DNA from: Endothia cerciana
Lineage: Eukaryota > Ascomycota > Sordariomycetes > Diaporthales > Cryphonectriaceae
Direction: 5' to 3'
Length of the DNA stretch: 42,044 nt
Assembly (NCBI GenBank): GCA_026119935.1
Contig: JALRMH010000090.1
Span: 1-42,044 of the forward strand
Below the pieces are notes generated by a model, which worked only from the letters and a program-made list of their open reading frames with translations, ran no database searches and was not told the origin of the DNA. The position numbers and the translations under genes were made by a program. This document shows, piece by piece, positions 1-11,001 of the stretch. Positions within the stretch are counted from its first letter, which is position 1; the number at the start of each line of letters is the position of its first letter.

Positions 1-630
1 GTCTTGCTCTCGAGGTAGGTGGCCTTCTAAGGATTCGACGTAGTTTCGGAAGGCAGAAGGACTTTGGTCGGGTCTCTGGATAGCTTTCTCTAGCTGTTTG
101 ACGATCTGAGGGATTGCGTCGATTCCTAAGGCTTTAAGGGACCAGGTTCGAAATTCGTCTCAGGTTGCTTGATCTTCGCCACGTTCTCAATTCTATTTCG
201 CTCGGAGGTCGCTGTCGATATAGTCTGTAGCAAGGAGGATTTTTCGTGAATCAGAGTAGTAATAGCAGGGTGCTCCGTCGAATACCTGCTGAAGATCTGC
301 TAGCCAGTTATCGCGCTGTTGAAATAAGGATGAAATAGCTAGCTTAGTGATATTTTTGACTTTGATTTCAGGCCCAGACGAATCAGACGAGTCGCTAGAT
401 CTTCGCCGGCGTCTTGACGAGGCAGAGCGACTAGATTGCTGTCGGTCTGAGGCTTGAAGGGAGCTGCGAAGGCTAGCTGCTTCGTCCTAAAGCTCCTTAA
501 GGCGACGTAGGCGGACTATTTCAGCCTCAAGTTGCTGTATAGAAGGCTGATCTTGAGCTAGTTCGTCGGTGGCTGAACGTAAAGCTGACGATTCGATAGC
601 GTCTTGCTAGCGAGTCGCTCTCGGGGGCAT
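1..630 (-). pseudogene. gag: Gag of family A element A1 (N-terminal part)
   Basis: Retrotransposon capsid-type protein read on the minus strand from an ATG at 630-628 (MPPRATR...) and running off the window start. The frame is open apart from a few TAG/TAA stops at former Gln/Trp codons. The N-terminus has a Gln/Leu/Glu-rich stretch likely to form a coiled coil, then an Arg/Ser-rich linker (RSASSRRRRSS), then a helical region typical of Ty3-type Gag. It is a close copy of A2 gag (19471-20100), which shows the C-terminal zinc knuckle missing here. The 37 bp between ATG and LTR carry the putative primer site. The element is inserted in B1 gag. RIP damage is mild. Gag identity rests on the A2 comparison and the LTR context, not on a database match. 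Confidence 0.75.
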
Positions 631-667
631 CTTAACTAAGGTAACTTTCAAAAGAAGTGTTAGAAAT

Positions 668-880
668 TGTCAGTAAAGCCTATAGATCCGAATTATATAA
701 GTCAGCTTGTTGAGTGCCCTTAGCTAAAAGCCTATATTATGATGTAATAGCTAATACTTAAGGTCTAAGCCTAAAGTCCTAAGCCTAAAGCTAGTAGGCT
801 TCCCTTTTATATAGATAGCTAGCCCTGGCTAGCTCTTAACCCTTAGCTCTGTCACCTTATGACACCTGCTACTCGTGATA
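668..880 (-). repeat. LTR-A, 5' LTR of A1
   Basis: 213-bp LTR running TGTCAG...TGATA on the plus strand. In element orientation (minus) it starts TGTCACGAG and has a TATA-like box before a GGGAAGCC motif. It is the same length as the copies at 18504, 20138 and 35476. B1 gag resumes at 881 with TAATA, the presumed target duplication; the other side lies outside the window. Confidence 0.9.
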
Positions 881-2893
881 TAATAGCAGAAAAATATTAT
901 TTAAGCTTAGCAAGAGTAAATTCAGTACAGCACCTAGGCCCTTACTATTATTAATAATAACAAGAGCTATAAAATAGACAAACCAGCTATATATAATAGC
1001 ACTTAAAAACTCCTCTAAGGATTCCTTACCTACTGCAAGGCGTATTTCTTGTATAATGCCTCCTAGTTTACTGCGGAACCTGAGAAGGTTATCCTTGCCG
1101 GAACTCGCCTTGAGAAGGATGCTCTTATCTAGTACGAACCTTCTCTCTGCAACTATCTGGAATATGCTAACGACCCTGATGCACGCACTAAAGGCACTAA
1201 GGAGATGTTCAGTTCCTTTGCAGATTTTAAGAAAGCCCTTAAGGAAACCTTCAGCGACCCTAACGAAGAACATACTACAGCTCAGTAGTTAATAGACCTT
1301 AAATAAACTAAGTTAGCATTAGCCTATATAGTCAGATTCAAGTAACTTATAGCATGTCTTCTATAGGAAGACAAGAATCTTATAGAATACTATTATAAAG
1401 AACTTAAGGATGAAGTTAAAGACGAGATCTCTAAATAGGATTAGCTTGAAGACTTTGTGATATTTGCGAATACAGCTATTAGGATTAATAATCATCTCTA
1501 TAAACGACGGATAGAGAAGTCTAAAAAAGGAGGAAGCTAAAATATATAGCGCTTGCAGCTAGGTAGTAGTAAGAAGTTCTAGCTTAAGAATTAAAGTGGA
1601 AACTAGCGCTAAAGTATAATATAGAGTAGAAGTACTTATACTAGCTTAATAAAACTAGACGCAGCTAATTATTAGTTTATAAGAAAACTAAATAGTAATA
1701 TTAAGTGTTATAATTATAGTAAGTATAGCTATTTTATATAAGAATGTAAATAATTTAAGAAACTATAATAGTAATTAGTCTAAAAAGGATAATAGATAAA
1801 TGTCTTTTAATAATAGGAATTTAATTAGCTAGGTAATAATATTTTACTAGAGTAAGTGTTAGACTTTATTTGCGATTATAGACTCTTTAACTAAATATTC
1901 TGCTTTAATAATAAATGCTTAATACACCTCTTAGAAAAAGAAGGCTTAGGATAGTTCCTTAAAGTACTTAAGAAGACACGATAACTAGTAATAGGCAAAA
2001 AAGGCTTAGTTTATAATATAATCTTAAAAGACAGCAACTCAGACTACTTAAGCACTTTTAAGAAGGAACTTGAAGAAAAGATTCAGAAACTTAAAGATAA
2101 GGACCTAGGACTATATAGAATAGCCTATTATAAGAAACGCCCCTTACCCTAAGCAACTATAGAAACTACAAGGGAAGAAATACCTTAGGACTAATAGCTA
2201 GATAATATACTAGCACTTATTATTCTAAAAACAAAAGATGAAGATACTATAAGTAAGGAAGAAACTCACGACTATAATTTAGACTAAAGATAGAATACTC
2301 AGAACCTAGTAATTAAATATATAATATATAGCTTTAAGCTTAAAGACCTCTTTACTATAGTATTTATTTAGAATATTAAAGCTGAATAGCTAGAAGATTT
2401 TAGAATTAGCTTAATCTATAAATAACACTATAAGCTTGCATAGATTTTATATATATATTATAGTTATAGAACGCACTTTATAGAGAAAGTTAAATATAAA
2501 TAGTTCTTAGTCAGAGAGCAGGATTAGATTATCTAGGTAGTTAAAGAGCTCTATCTATAATTCAGAGAAGTCTTTAATAAGGTAGAATATAACGCTTATA
2601 TTAGATTGCTAGATAACTATCCTAAGGAATGCATTAATAAGAAAATCAAATAGTAGTAGTGTAAGACTACTGACTACACTATCTACATCTATAATAAGGT
2701 TCGAGACTAGCATGCATACTAGGATAATAAGGAATAATGTAAGCACAGCTAATAGCAAGCTAGAAGACTAGCTTAAAGAGCAGCCTATAGAGTATAAGAA
2801 TCCTTAAAAGGGAAGGATTGCTTATAATAAGATTATAAATAATCAGGATCTAAAGGTCTCTATATATAGCAGAAAGAGACTATATATATATAA
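881..2893 (+). pseudogene. gag: Gag of Ty3/gypsy element B1, RIP-degraded
   Basis: Nucleocapsid/capsid gene of family B, starting inside gag because A1 is inserted upstream. By comparison with the cleaner copy at 29080 the order is: a Gln-rich coiled-coil N-terminus, a capsid domain with the typical pattern (KAL...F.DPNEE, then a Gln-rich helix), and a zinc knuckle at about 1709-1753. The knuckle has lost ligands by RIP (Cys TGT to TAT, His CAC to TAT). Dozens of TAG/TAA stops break the frame. Gag seems to end at a TAA near 2890, where the protease frame begins in another register, so a frameshift once joined gag and pol. Non-functional. Confidence 0.85.
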
Positions 2894-5800
2894 AATTAGA
2901 TGCTTATATTAACAGAAAACAATACAGCGCACTATTAGATAGTAGCGCTTAAAGAAACTTTATATTACTAGTAATTATTAATAAGGTATAACTATAATAA
3001 TATTAGAAGGAATAACCTTATCAACTTAGTACTATAAAAGAACAGCTAGTTATATATAATTAAAGTGTAATTAATAAGGAGACTGATTATCTACCTATCT
3101 TAATCTAAAAATATATAATATTTATTATATTAAATATTATAGATATAGTATATTATAAACTAATTATAAGACTTCCTTAGCTTAAAGAGTATAATTCTTG
3201 AATCGATTAGACTACTAGCTAGATCTTATAAGATAATACTGTTACTTATAAGAAGGTTGTAATTAAAGGAGAAGGATCAGATTCAGTTATTAAGAGATAC
3301 TTAAGAAAAAAGGCCTTAAACAAACCTACAACTACCTCTAAATTAGCAGAGCTGATAGCTTATAGAGAAGAATCTAGTAATGATAAACCTAAATAAGAAG
3401 GACTAAGGCATTAGTAGATTAATATAACAACAAATATACGCAGGTCTAGAAAAACTCAGCTTAACTTAAAGCGATAACAGAAGTATAGACTTTAGAACTA
3501 TAGGGAAATCCTACAGCTATAACTCAGGAAATTTAGTCCGGCCTAGAAAGAACCCCTAGAGCTACTAAAGGAACAACTAACAGGCAAAGGAAAGAAATCG
3601 TCCCTGGATAAAAACGCTCAACAGTACCTCCTGTTCCTTCAGATAGCAGAAACAGAGAAGGATAGACTAACACTAATATTCGCTGGAATACTATAAGAGT
3701 ACTACGAACTCACGAAGCTATTTTAAGGAAAATTCGACACAGGACTTCTAGAACACAGCTTATACGACTACAAGATACTATTGAAAGAAGGAACTCAGCT
3801 AAAGTTCTTCCCTATTTATAAGCTTGACAAGGCAAGACTACAGGCACTTAGGGAATACCTTGACGAAAACCTTAAAAGAGGATATATCAGACTATTACAA
3901 TCACTAGCAGGATACCTGATTCTGTTCGTCTTAAAGAAAAATAGAAAACTCCGACTTTATATAGACTATAGACAGCTCAACGACATCACTATTAAAAACT
4001 AGTACCCCTTACTACTTTTTAAAGAAATCAGAGACTAATTATAAGGCGTATAATAGTTCACAGTATTAGACTTTAAAGAAGGTTACTATTATATTTATAT
4101 TAAGGAAAGAGAAGAATAAAAAATAGTATTTAGGACTTATTATAAATATTATAAATACCTAATTATACTTTTTAAATTAACTAATATACTAGCATCCTTC
4201 TAGGAAATAATTAACTATACCTTTTATAAATTCCTAGATATTATATATATTATTTACCTTAACAATATCCTTATCTACTCTAGGACTCTTAAAGAATATA
4301 AGCAACACATATAGCAGATACTTTAGACACTTCAGGATACACACTTTCTAGTAGAACTAACTAAGAGCTACTTTCATATTCAGAAAGTCGACTATCTCAG
4401 ATATATAATCGAACTAGAACATATTAGAATGCAGAAAGACAAGATATAAGTAGTTAGAGACTAGCCTACACTAAAGAATATTAAGGATATTAGAGTATTT
4501 CTTAGATACATCAACTTCTATTGATAATTTATTAGTAAGTATAGCGATATTACTAGACTCTTTACAGATCTTATAAAAAAGGACCTACTTTTCTGATAGA
4601 ACTAGGAAGAAAACTAGGCCTTTGAAATAATTAAAGAGCTAGTTACTAAAGACCCTGTTTTGCAAGAATCAGACCCTTGAAAGGAATACGAGTTATATAC
4701 AGACGCATCAGACTACGCACTCAGCGCAGAACTTAACTAGCGCGATAAGTAGGGACGACTACAGATAATTGCTAACTTCTTAAAGAAGCTTAATAGACTA
4801 GAGTTATAGTACAGAATACTAGATAAAGAACTTATAGCTATAGTAGAAGCATTCAAGAAATAAGAATACTATCTTATAAGTGCTAAATATACGATTCAAG
4901 TGTTTTCAGACTATAAGAACCTTATTATATTTATAATAACGAAGAACCTTAACAGAAGACAAGTAAGATAGGCAGAATACCTATCCTAGTTCGACTTCAA
5001 AGTCATCTATATCTAAGGCAAGGAAAATGCTAGAGCAGACGCCCTTAGCAGAAGGTTAGACTATCAGGATAAGATTAAGGAAGAAATCTAGGATATCTTT
5101 ATAATTAATAAGAAAGGAGACCTTATCAACACATATAAAGAGCTTGCAGCAACCTTTAAGATAAGACCCTAAGACAGAGACTCTGAATAGATGACTCTAG
5201 CAGAGCAGGATAACTATATTAAAGATGTATATAATGCCTTAGCACACAGATATTAAGGAGTTAAGGCAACCTATAAATGAATTAAAAGATATTAGAACCT
5301 GCTAGGCCTTAGGAAAAGGATTAAAGACATCCTATAATAATATAACAGCTATAAGAAAAATAAAGCAGAATAATATAAGCCTTACAGACTACTATAACCT
5401 CTACTAGTACTTACAACTATTTAGCAATTAATTAGTCTAGACTTTATTACTAAGCTACCTTTCTTATAAAAACCCTTAACTAAGGTATAATATAATAGCA
5501 TCTTAGTAGTAGTTTGCAGACTAAGCAAGTATACTTACTTTCTCCTCTATAAGGAAAGCAGTATAGCAGAAGAACTTGCATATATATTTCTCAGAATAAT
5601 TATCGCTAACTATAGTATACTAGAAGAAGTGATCTCTAATAGAGATAGGAAGTTTAACTTGAAGTTTTAGACCTCGCTTATAAAGCAACTCGGAACATAA
5701 CACAGAATATCTATAGCATTTCACCTATAGACAGATAGATAAACAGAAAGAATAAATCAGGTTGTTGAATAGTACCTTTGACACTATATCAATTAAGAAC

Positions 5801-6560
5801 AGGATAACTAGGTTAACTTGTTGCCTCTTATACAATTCGCCTATAACAGCGCAGATATAAGTATAATAAAGAAGTCACTATTCTTTATACTCTATAGATA
5901 TAACCTGACAGCTTATTATAAAGCATTACTAGGGATAGATGCAGAAGCAGTAGATAAAAGGGTTAGGAAAATTAAGAAAATCTAGGAAGAGCTTTAATCA
6001 GAACTATAATTCGTCTAAAAACGAATAACATACTATGCAAACACTAAGAGAATTAAAGGACTAATCCTATAAAAGGGAGATAAGGTCTACCTACTTTGCA
6101 AAAACATTAAAATAACTAGGCCTAGTAGCAAACTCAACTATAAAAAACTAAGACTATTTAAAATTTTATAGCAGATCTCCCTAGTTAACTATAAACTAGC
6201 ACTACCTTACAGAATAAAGATATACCTAGTTTTCTACATCTCACTACTAGAGCTAGCAGTAAGGGAAATACTAATAGACGACATAGTAAAAGTCGAAGAT
6301 AATAAACTAGAATACAAGGTAGAAAAGATCCTTAAGTGCAGAGGCACTAATAATACACTTAAATACCTTATTAAATAGAAGGGTTATCTAGCAAGCGAGA
6401 ACTTATAAGAACTATAAGAAAACATCGGAAATACTATAAAAAAATTAATAAAATATTAGAAGAAAAAGACTAGCTTTAACCCTAATACTACACTATTAGT
6501 AGTCATTTTAGCATCACGATAATAACTAATAACTACTAAGGGAAACCTTTTACTAGCACG
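2886..6560 (+). pseudogene. pol: Pol of Ty3/gypsy chromovirus B1 (PR-RT-RNaseH-IN-chromodomain)
   Basis: Polyprotein remnant in the usual gypsy order. The aspartic protease motif LLDSSA is near 2930. Reverse transcriptase runs from about 3790: GYIR.., LRLYIDYRQLND near 3950, and catalytic box YLNNILIYS at 4252-4275, where the first Asp has become Asn. RNase H begins with YTDASDYALSAEL at about 4694. Integrase runs from about 5200, with LDFITKLP near 5440, VISNRDRKF near 5627 and TERINQVVE near 5744 (D,D,E region). A C-terminal chromodomain (YKVEKIL...LKYLIK.KGY) lies at about 6293-6430 and defines a chromovirus, which normally targets marked chromatin. Many TAG/TAA stops; dead copy. The exact 3' end is unclear and faces the antisense gene that stops at 6631. 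Confidence 0.92.
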
Positions 6561-6630
6561 AGAAAAAGACAACTAGTTAGTACAAAGTTAAAAACAGTCA
6601 GAAGAACGAACTAGACGCAAGATATACTAG

Positions 6631-7281
6631 TCAGGGCGATAAGCGACTAACAGAATCCCTAGCTACACTTTTAGACCTATCAGGCTGCGCCCCCTTAGCT
6701 AGAAAACCTGACTAGTCTATAACACTGTTCCCTACATCCACAGAATTCTAATCAAAACCCCTGAAGGAAGAATCCCCGGCTACCGCGGCTGATTCTTCAG
6801 AAACTACCTCCTGTACCACCTCGGCAGCGCGACGACGCTCTCCTTCTGCCTCCTCGGCCTCAAGACGTTCCAAGTCTTAGAGATTCATCAAACCACGACG
6901 GATAGCCCGCGCTATCTTTTCCCTCCACATCCTCTTTTAAGCCCGAACGCGACTAATCTTCGCATCAAGGACCCGGCGCTCCTCCTCCAGGTCCTCTATC
7001 TCGTCCTCTAGCTTTTAGTGCTGAGAAGAGATGTGAAGGAGGTCTGAAGAATTTGTCGGTTCAAGGACGTCATATTTGGAATGTTGACGACGCACGCATT
7101 CAGCGCAACGGGAAGAATCCTCAGAAGACACTTGACAGGATTTCAAGCCCTGTGCATCACAGGAAGAACAAGGAATCATGTCGACAGCCCTAGAAAGAAT
7201 AATGGAGTAAAGAGACTTCTTCTGTTTGGACCCGTCAGAACGAGGATTGAAAGACTTTGGTTTTTCGACTCTATTCGTCAT
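6631..7281 (-). pseudogene. Antisense accessory ORF of B1: six-Cys zinc-cluster-like plus coiled coil
   Basis: Minus-strand gene between B1 pol and its 3' LTR, convergent with pol. ATG at 7281-7279 (MTNRVEKPK); the last stop is a TGA at 6633-6631, at the same place as in the B2 and B3 copies; about 216 codons. Residues about 38-72 have the spacing CX2CX7CX9CX2CX7C with the sixth Cys changed to Tyr (SKYD; SKCD in B2), a TGT-to-TAT RIP change. A charged heptad-like segment follows (EDEIEDLEEE, then a second helix rich in Glu/Arg), then a Ser/Ala-rich tail with SGFL. Five internal stops are TAA/TAG at Gln positions. The Cys spacing resembles the fungal Zn2Cys6 cluster, but the basic residues between the first Cys are few. 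Function unknown; a DNA- or RNA-binding dimeric protein is a guess. Confidence 0.75.
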
Positions 7282-7360
7282 CCTGATTAGGAAGGCATGA
7301 TAATGCGATAAAGGAAACAACAGAAAAACTTACAGAAGATTATTAGGAATAATAATCGAT

Positions 7361-7373
7361 AGAAGGGAGATAA
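7361..7373 (+). promoter_or_regulatory. Polypurine tract of B1
   Basis: Purine run AGAAGGGAGATAA directly before the LTR start, as expected for the plus-strand primer site. The same tract, reversed, abuts the left LTRs of B2, B3 and B4. Confidence 0.85.
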
Positions 7374-7844
7374 TATTATAACTCATCTAATATACAGGTT
7401 ATGACAGGAAAGCAGCACAGCATTAAGGACACTTAAGGCAGACCCTTCGGCGCTAGAGATTCAACACTAGCCTAACAGGAAGGATATGAGTCAAGATTAT
7501 ATAACCAGGGTTAGGGTTATAATAGTTGCACAGTCGATAAGGTCGACCATCGACTCTATCGACTAGTCGATACGGTCGACTATCGACTCCGTCGACTCGG
7601 ACTGAAGAGCCGAATATATAACTATAGTCGTTACCACTAGTAGACAGATCTTGTATATAGCTCTTTAGTTATCAATCTAAGTATCAGATTACACCCTACT
7701 CTGATAGCCTTAAAGGCAGTAAACACTTGCATAGGATAACTCAGTGTATTTCTGTATTCAAGGCTTTTTACTCGACACCGCTCTTGTTAGCATAAACCCC
7801 TTTGTATACTTTGGAATCTTCGGATTACTGCAGTGCTCATTATA
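7374..7844 (+). repeat. LTR-B, 3' LTR of B1, with a TCGA-cluster U3
   Basis: 471-bp LTR from TATTATAAC (TGTTATAAC after RIP) to GCTCATTATA. Its last ~170 bp (R-U5) match other B LTRs, but U3 is distinct: a double telomere-type unit GGGTTAGGGTTA at 7508-7519 and eight TCGA tetramers between 7534 and 7595. The TATA-like box is near 7613. Right after it, TATAT continues as the B2 LTR (TATAT-GCTGATTC; TATGTGCTGATTC in the B2 5' LTR), so B1 sits inside the B2 LTR. Confidence 0.88.
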
Positions 7845-8049
7845 TATATGCTGATTCTACATAGTCGTTTTCCTGAATATATTAACTATACTTATAGTCA
7901 ATATAGTCGTGTGTAACCTTAACTCTAGGTTATATAATTATAACTCGTGTCCTTTTAAAGGTGAGTGTTAAATCTTCTATTCTAAGGGGTCTAAGCAGTC
8001 CTGTTACCGCGCTAGTTGCTGTAACCTGTATGTTGAGTAGATTATAACA
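7845..8049 (-). repeat. LTR-B, 3' LTR of B2, U3 part only
   Basis: Matches the U3 part of the B2 5' LTR (20351-20604) and, reversed, of the B7 LTR (38659-39125). It ends in TTATAACA at 8049. The U5-R half was displaced to the left, outside the window, by B1. It carries a RIP-altered telomere-like motif near 7915. Confidence 0.85.
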
Positions 8050-8065
8050 TTATCTCCCTCCTATT
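8050..8065 (-). promoter_or_regulatory. Polypurine tract of B2
   Basis: The plus strand reads TTATCTCCCTCCTATT right after the LTR; its complement is a purine tract. Same position as in B1, B3 and B4. Confidence 0.8.
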
Positions 8066-8139
8066 GATCGTTGTCCCTAACGATCTTCTGTAGGTTTTCT
8101 GATATACTCTGCTGTTTGTTTGTGCCTTCTTAATTCGTT

Positions 8140-8782
8140 ATGTCGGGCAGGGCTAAAAATTTTCGCGTTCGAAAATCCTCTTGTCTTGAAAAGTACTCAA
8201 GACCAGGATCTCTTGGTTTCTCGCCTTCTAGAGAACTTTGTTGAAATGCCTGTCTGTTCTTTCTGCGAGGGTCGTGGTCTCGAGGTTTGCAAAGTATCTC
8301 CTAGGGACTCTTCCTGTTGCGTCGAGTGTGTTCACCTGGGTCGTTCGAAGTGCGATGTTATAGGCCCTTCTCCTGAGGAGCTTCGCAGCATCGCTACCTA
8401 GCACCGAAAGCTGGAAGATGAGATTGAGAAGAAGGAGACCGAGCTCCTTCGCTTGCGTCAGCAGAAGCAGATGTGGTCTGAAAAGATGAAGCGTGCCTTG
8501 CGTCGTGGCATTACTCGTGTAGAGGAGTTGGATCGCGTGGAAGCTGAGGAACGTGACGCTAAGCGTCGCGCTGTAGAGGAGGAGCAGCAGGCTGCCGAGG
8601 TCTTTGTTCCTAAAGGGCTTTTTTCCGAGGGGGCTCTAAATTAGGCGCCTGACTAGGATCCTTTGTTAGGTCTAAGCGTAGCAGATTGATCAGGTCTTCT
8701 AGTCGAAGGGGTTCAGACTAAAGGGTTTCAGACCGAGGGGTCAGCAGATATAACCAGCTCTGCTAGTAGGCTGTTATCCTGA
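8140..8782 (+). pseudogene. Antisense accessory ORF of B2: best preserved copy of the six-Cys coiled-coil protein
   Basis: Plus-strand gene, antisense to B2 pol. The likely start is the ATG at 8140 (MSGRAK...), but the frame that reads the Cys region is shifted relative to it, so a small indel lies between 8150 and 8200. The Cys region begins at MPVCSFC (8246) and keeps all six Cys in CX2CX7CX9CX2CX7C with motifs GRGLEVC, DSSCCVEC and GRSKCDV. A TAG at 8399 splits the frame; after it comes a clear coiled coil (EDEIEKKETELLRLRQQKQM, then RRGITRVEELDRVEAEE). Tail motif QSGLLVEG, stop TGA at 8780-8782. Nearly free of RIP stops while the adjacent pol is full of them. Function unknown. Confidence 0.75.
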
Positions 8783-10461
8783 CTAATGTGTTTTCCTTAT
8801 TAGTTGTAGTTATAACTAGTCCTTTAGTAGTATTAGTCGAGTAGTTATTTATAATAAGTTAAGTTCTTTACTAGTTCTTATAAGTTTTCGCTTACTAAGT
8901 AGTTTTTCTATTTAATAAGGTATTCTTATATAGTGTCTGTTCCTTTATGCTTGAGAATTTTTTCTACCTTGTATTTTAGTTCGTTGTCTTCGACTTCTAC
9001 TATATCGTCTATAAGTGTTTTTCATACTGCTAGTTCTAGTAATAAGATGTAGAAAACTAAGTGTATCCTTATTCTGTAAGATAGTGCTAGTTTATAGTTG
9101 ACTAGGGAGATTTATTATAAAATTTTAAAAGGTCCTAGTTTCTTATAGTTAAGTTTGTTGCTAGGTCTGGTTATTTTGATATTTTTGCAAGAAAGGTAGA
9201 CCTTATCTCCCTCCTATAGGATTAGTCCCTTAATCCTTTTAGTATTTACGTAGTGCGTTATTCGTTCCTTGACGAATTGTAGTTCTGACTAGAGTTCTTC
9301 TTAGATTTTCTTGATTTTCTTAACTCTCTTATCTGCTGCTTCTGCATCTGCCTCTAGCAGTGCTTTATAATAAGCTGTCAGGTTGTATTTATAGAGTATA
9401 TAGAATAGTAATTTCTTTATCGTGCTTATATCTGCATTATTATAAGCGAATTATATAAGAGGTAATAAGTTAACCTAGTTATCCTGTTCCTAATTAATAT
9501 AATATCGAAGATACTATTCGATAACTTAGTTTATTCTTTCTATTTATTTATCTATCTGAAGGTGAAATACTATAGATATTCTATATTATATTCTGAGTTG
9601 CTTTATAAGCGAAGTCTAAAACTTTAAGTTAAACTTTCTATCTTTATTAGAGATTACTTTTTCTAATATATTATAATTAGTAATAATTATTTAGAGAAAT
9701 ATATATATAAGTTCTTCTACTATACTGCTTTCTTTATATAATAAGAAATAAGTATACTTATTTAGTCTGCAAACTATTATTAAAATACTATTATACTGCA
9801 CTTTAGTTAAGAGTTCTTATAAAAAAGGTAGCTTAATAATAAAGTCTAGACTAATTAATTATTAAATAATTATAGATACTAGTAAGAATTATAGTAGTCT
9901 ATAAAGCTTATAATAACTAGTCTTATTTTTTTTACAACTATTGCATTCTTATAAAATATCTTTAATTCTTTTTCTAAGTCTTAAAGGGTTTTAGTATCTC
10001 TTAATTCACTTATAAGTAGCCCTGACTCCCTAGTATCTATATACTAGAGCACTATATATATTCTTAATATATTTATTTTATTCTGCCAGGGTTATTTATT
10101 CAGGGTCTTTGTCTTGTAGTTCTACCCTAAGGGTTATTACAAGTTCCTTATATGCGTTGATAAGGTCTTCTTCCTTATTAATTGCGAAGATATTTTAGAT
10201 TTCTTCCTTAATCTTATCTTTATAATCTGCTCTTCTGCTAAGAGCATCAGCCCTAGCATTATTCTTTCCTTAGATATAGATAACCTTGAAATCGAATTAG
10301 GATAAGTATTCTACTTATCTTACTTATCGTCTGTTAAGGTTCTTTGTTATTATAAACATAATAAGATTCTTATAGTCTGAAAACACTTTAATTATATGTT
10401 TAGCATTTATAAAGTAGTGTTCTTATTCCTTAAATGCTTCTATTATAGCTATGAGTTCCTT
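8783..10461 (-). pseudogene. pol: Pol C-terminal part of B2 (chromodomain, integrase, part of RNase H)
   Basis: Minus-strand remnant of family B pol, aligned over its length with B3 pol (11632-13338). The chromodomain is near 8930-9000 (KYKVEKIL), then integrase at about 9250-10180 with the TDR/TER region near 9530, then RNase H from about 10250. It is interrupted at 10461 by B3; TCCTT (10457-10461) is the target duplication, and the frame resumes at 18256. Heavily RIP-mutated, with many TAA/TAG in the sense frame. Confidence 0.85.
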
Positions 10462-10911
10462 TATAATGAGCACTGTAGTAATCCGAGGATTCTTTAGATA
10501 CTAATTAGGTTTATACTAACAAGAGCGATGTCTAAGTATAAGCCTTGAATATAGAAATATAGCTAGGTAATCTATGCAAGTATTCACTACCTTTAAAGCT
10601 TCTAAGTATGTGTACTTAGAACTTAAATTAACAACTAAAGAGCTATATACAAGATCTATCTATTAGTAGTAATAATTATAATTATATATCCGGCTCTTTA
10701 GTATAGATATGTTGGATAGCAATATATCTAAGTTATCCTGCTAGCTCTTAGATAATATATATTTAAAGCTATTTATTCTAATTAGTTGAGTCTGTAACTC
10801 TATTCCTTAATTACCTAATCCTTGTTAGTAGTCTGATATTTTGATCGTAGCACCTAGTTCCTTATAGGTAGGGCTTATTTCGTAACTTGCATATTAAGAT
10901 AAGTTATAACA
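10462..10911 (-). repeat. LTR-B, 3' LTR of B3
   Basis: Runs from TATAATGAGC (TGTAATGAGC) to TTATAACA. Same R-U5 as B1 and B4 LTRs, but a third U3 type without TCGA or GATCACC clusters and with only a weak telomere-like remnant. Confidence 0.9.
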
Positions 10912-10926
10912 TCATCTCCCTTCTAC
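10912..10926 (-). promoter_or_regulatory. Polypurine tract of B3
   Basis: TCATCTCCCTTCTAC on the plus strand, a purine tract on the element strand, directly next to the LTR. Confidence 0.8.
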
Positions 10927-11001
10927 TGATCGTTGTCTCTAACGATGTTTTGTGAGTTTCCTAGCTGTTCTTATATCGTGTGTCGTGCCTTTTTAATTGA
11001 G

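Noticed and set aside
869..1273. 134-codon open frame on the minus strand
   Set aside because: Antisense shadow of B1 gag. RIP turns sense Gln codons into stops but leaves the reverse strand open.
1056..1292. 78-codon plus-strand frame
   Set aside because: Out of register with the gag frame that matches B6 and B7; no conserved product.
7081..7290. 69-codon plus-strand frame
   Set aside because: Shadow of the B1 accessory ORF on the minus strand, which has the conserved Cys pattern.
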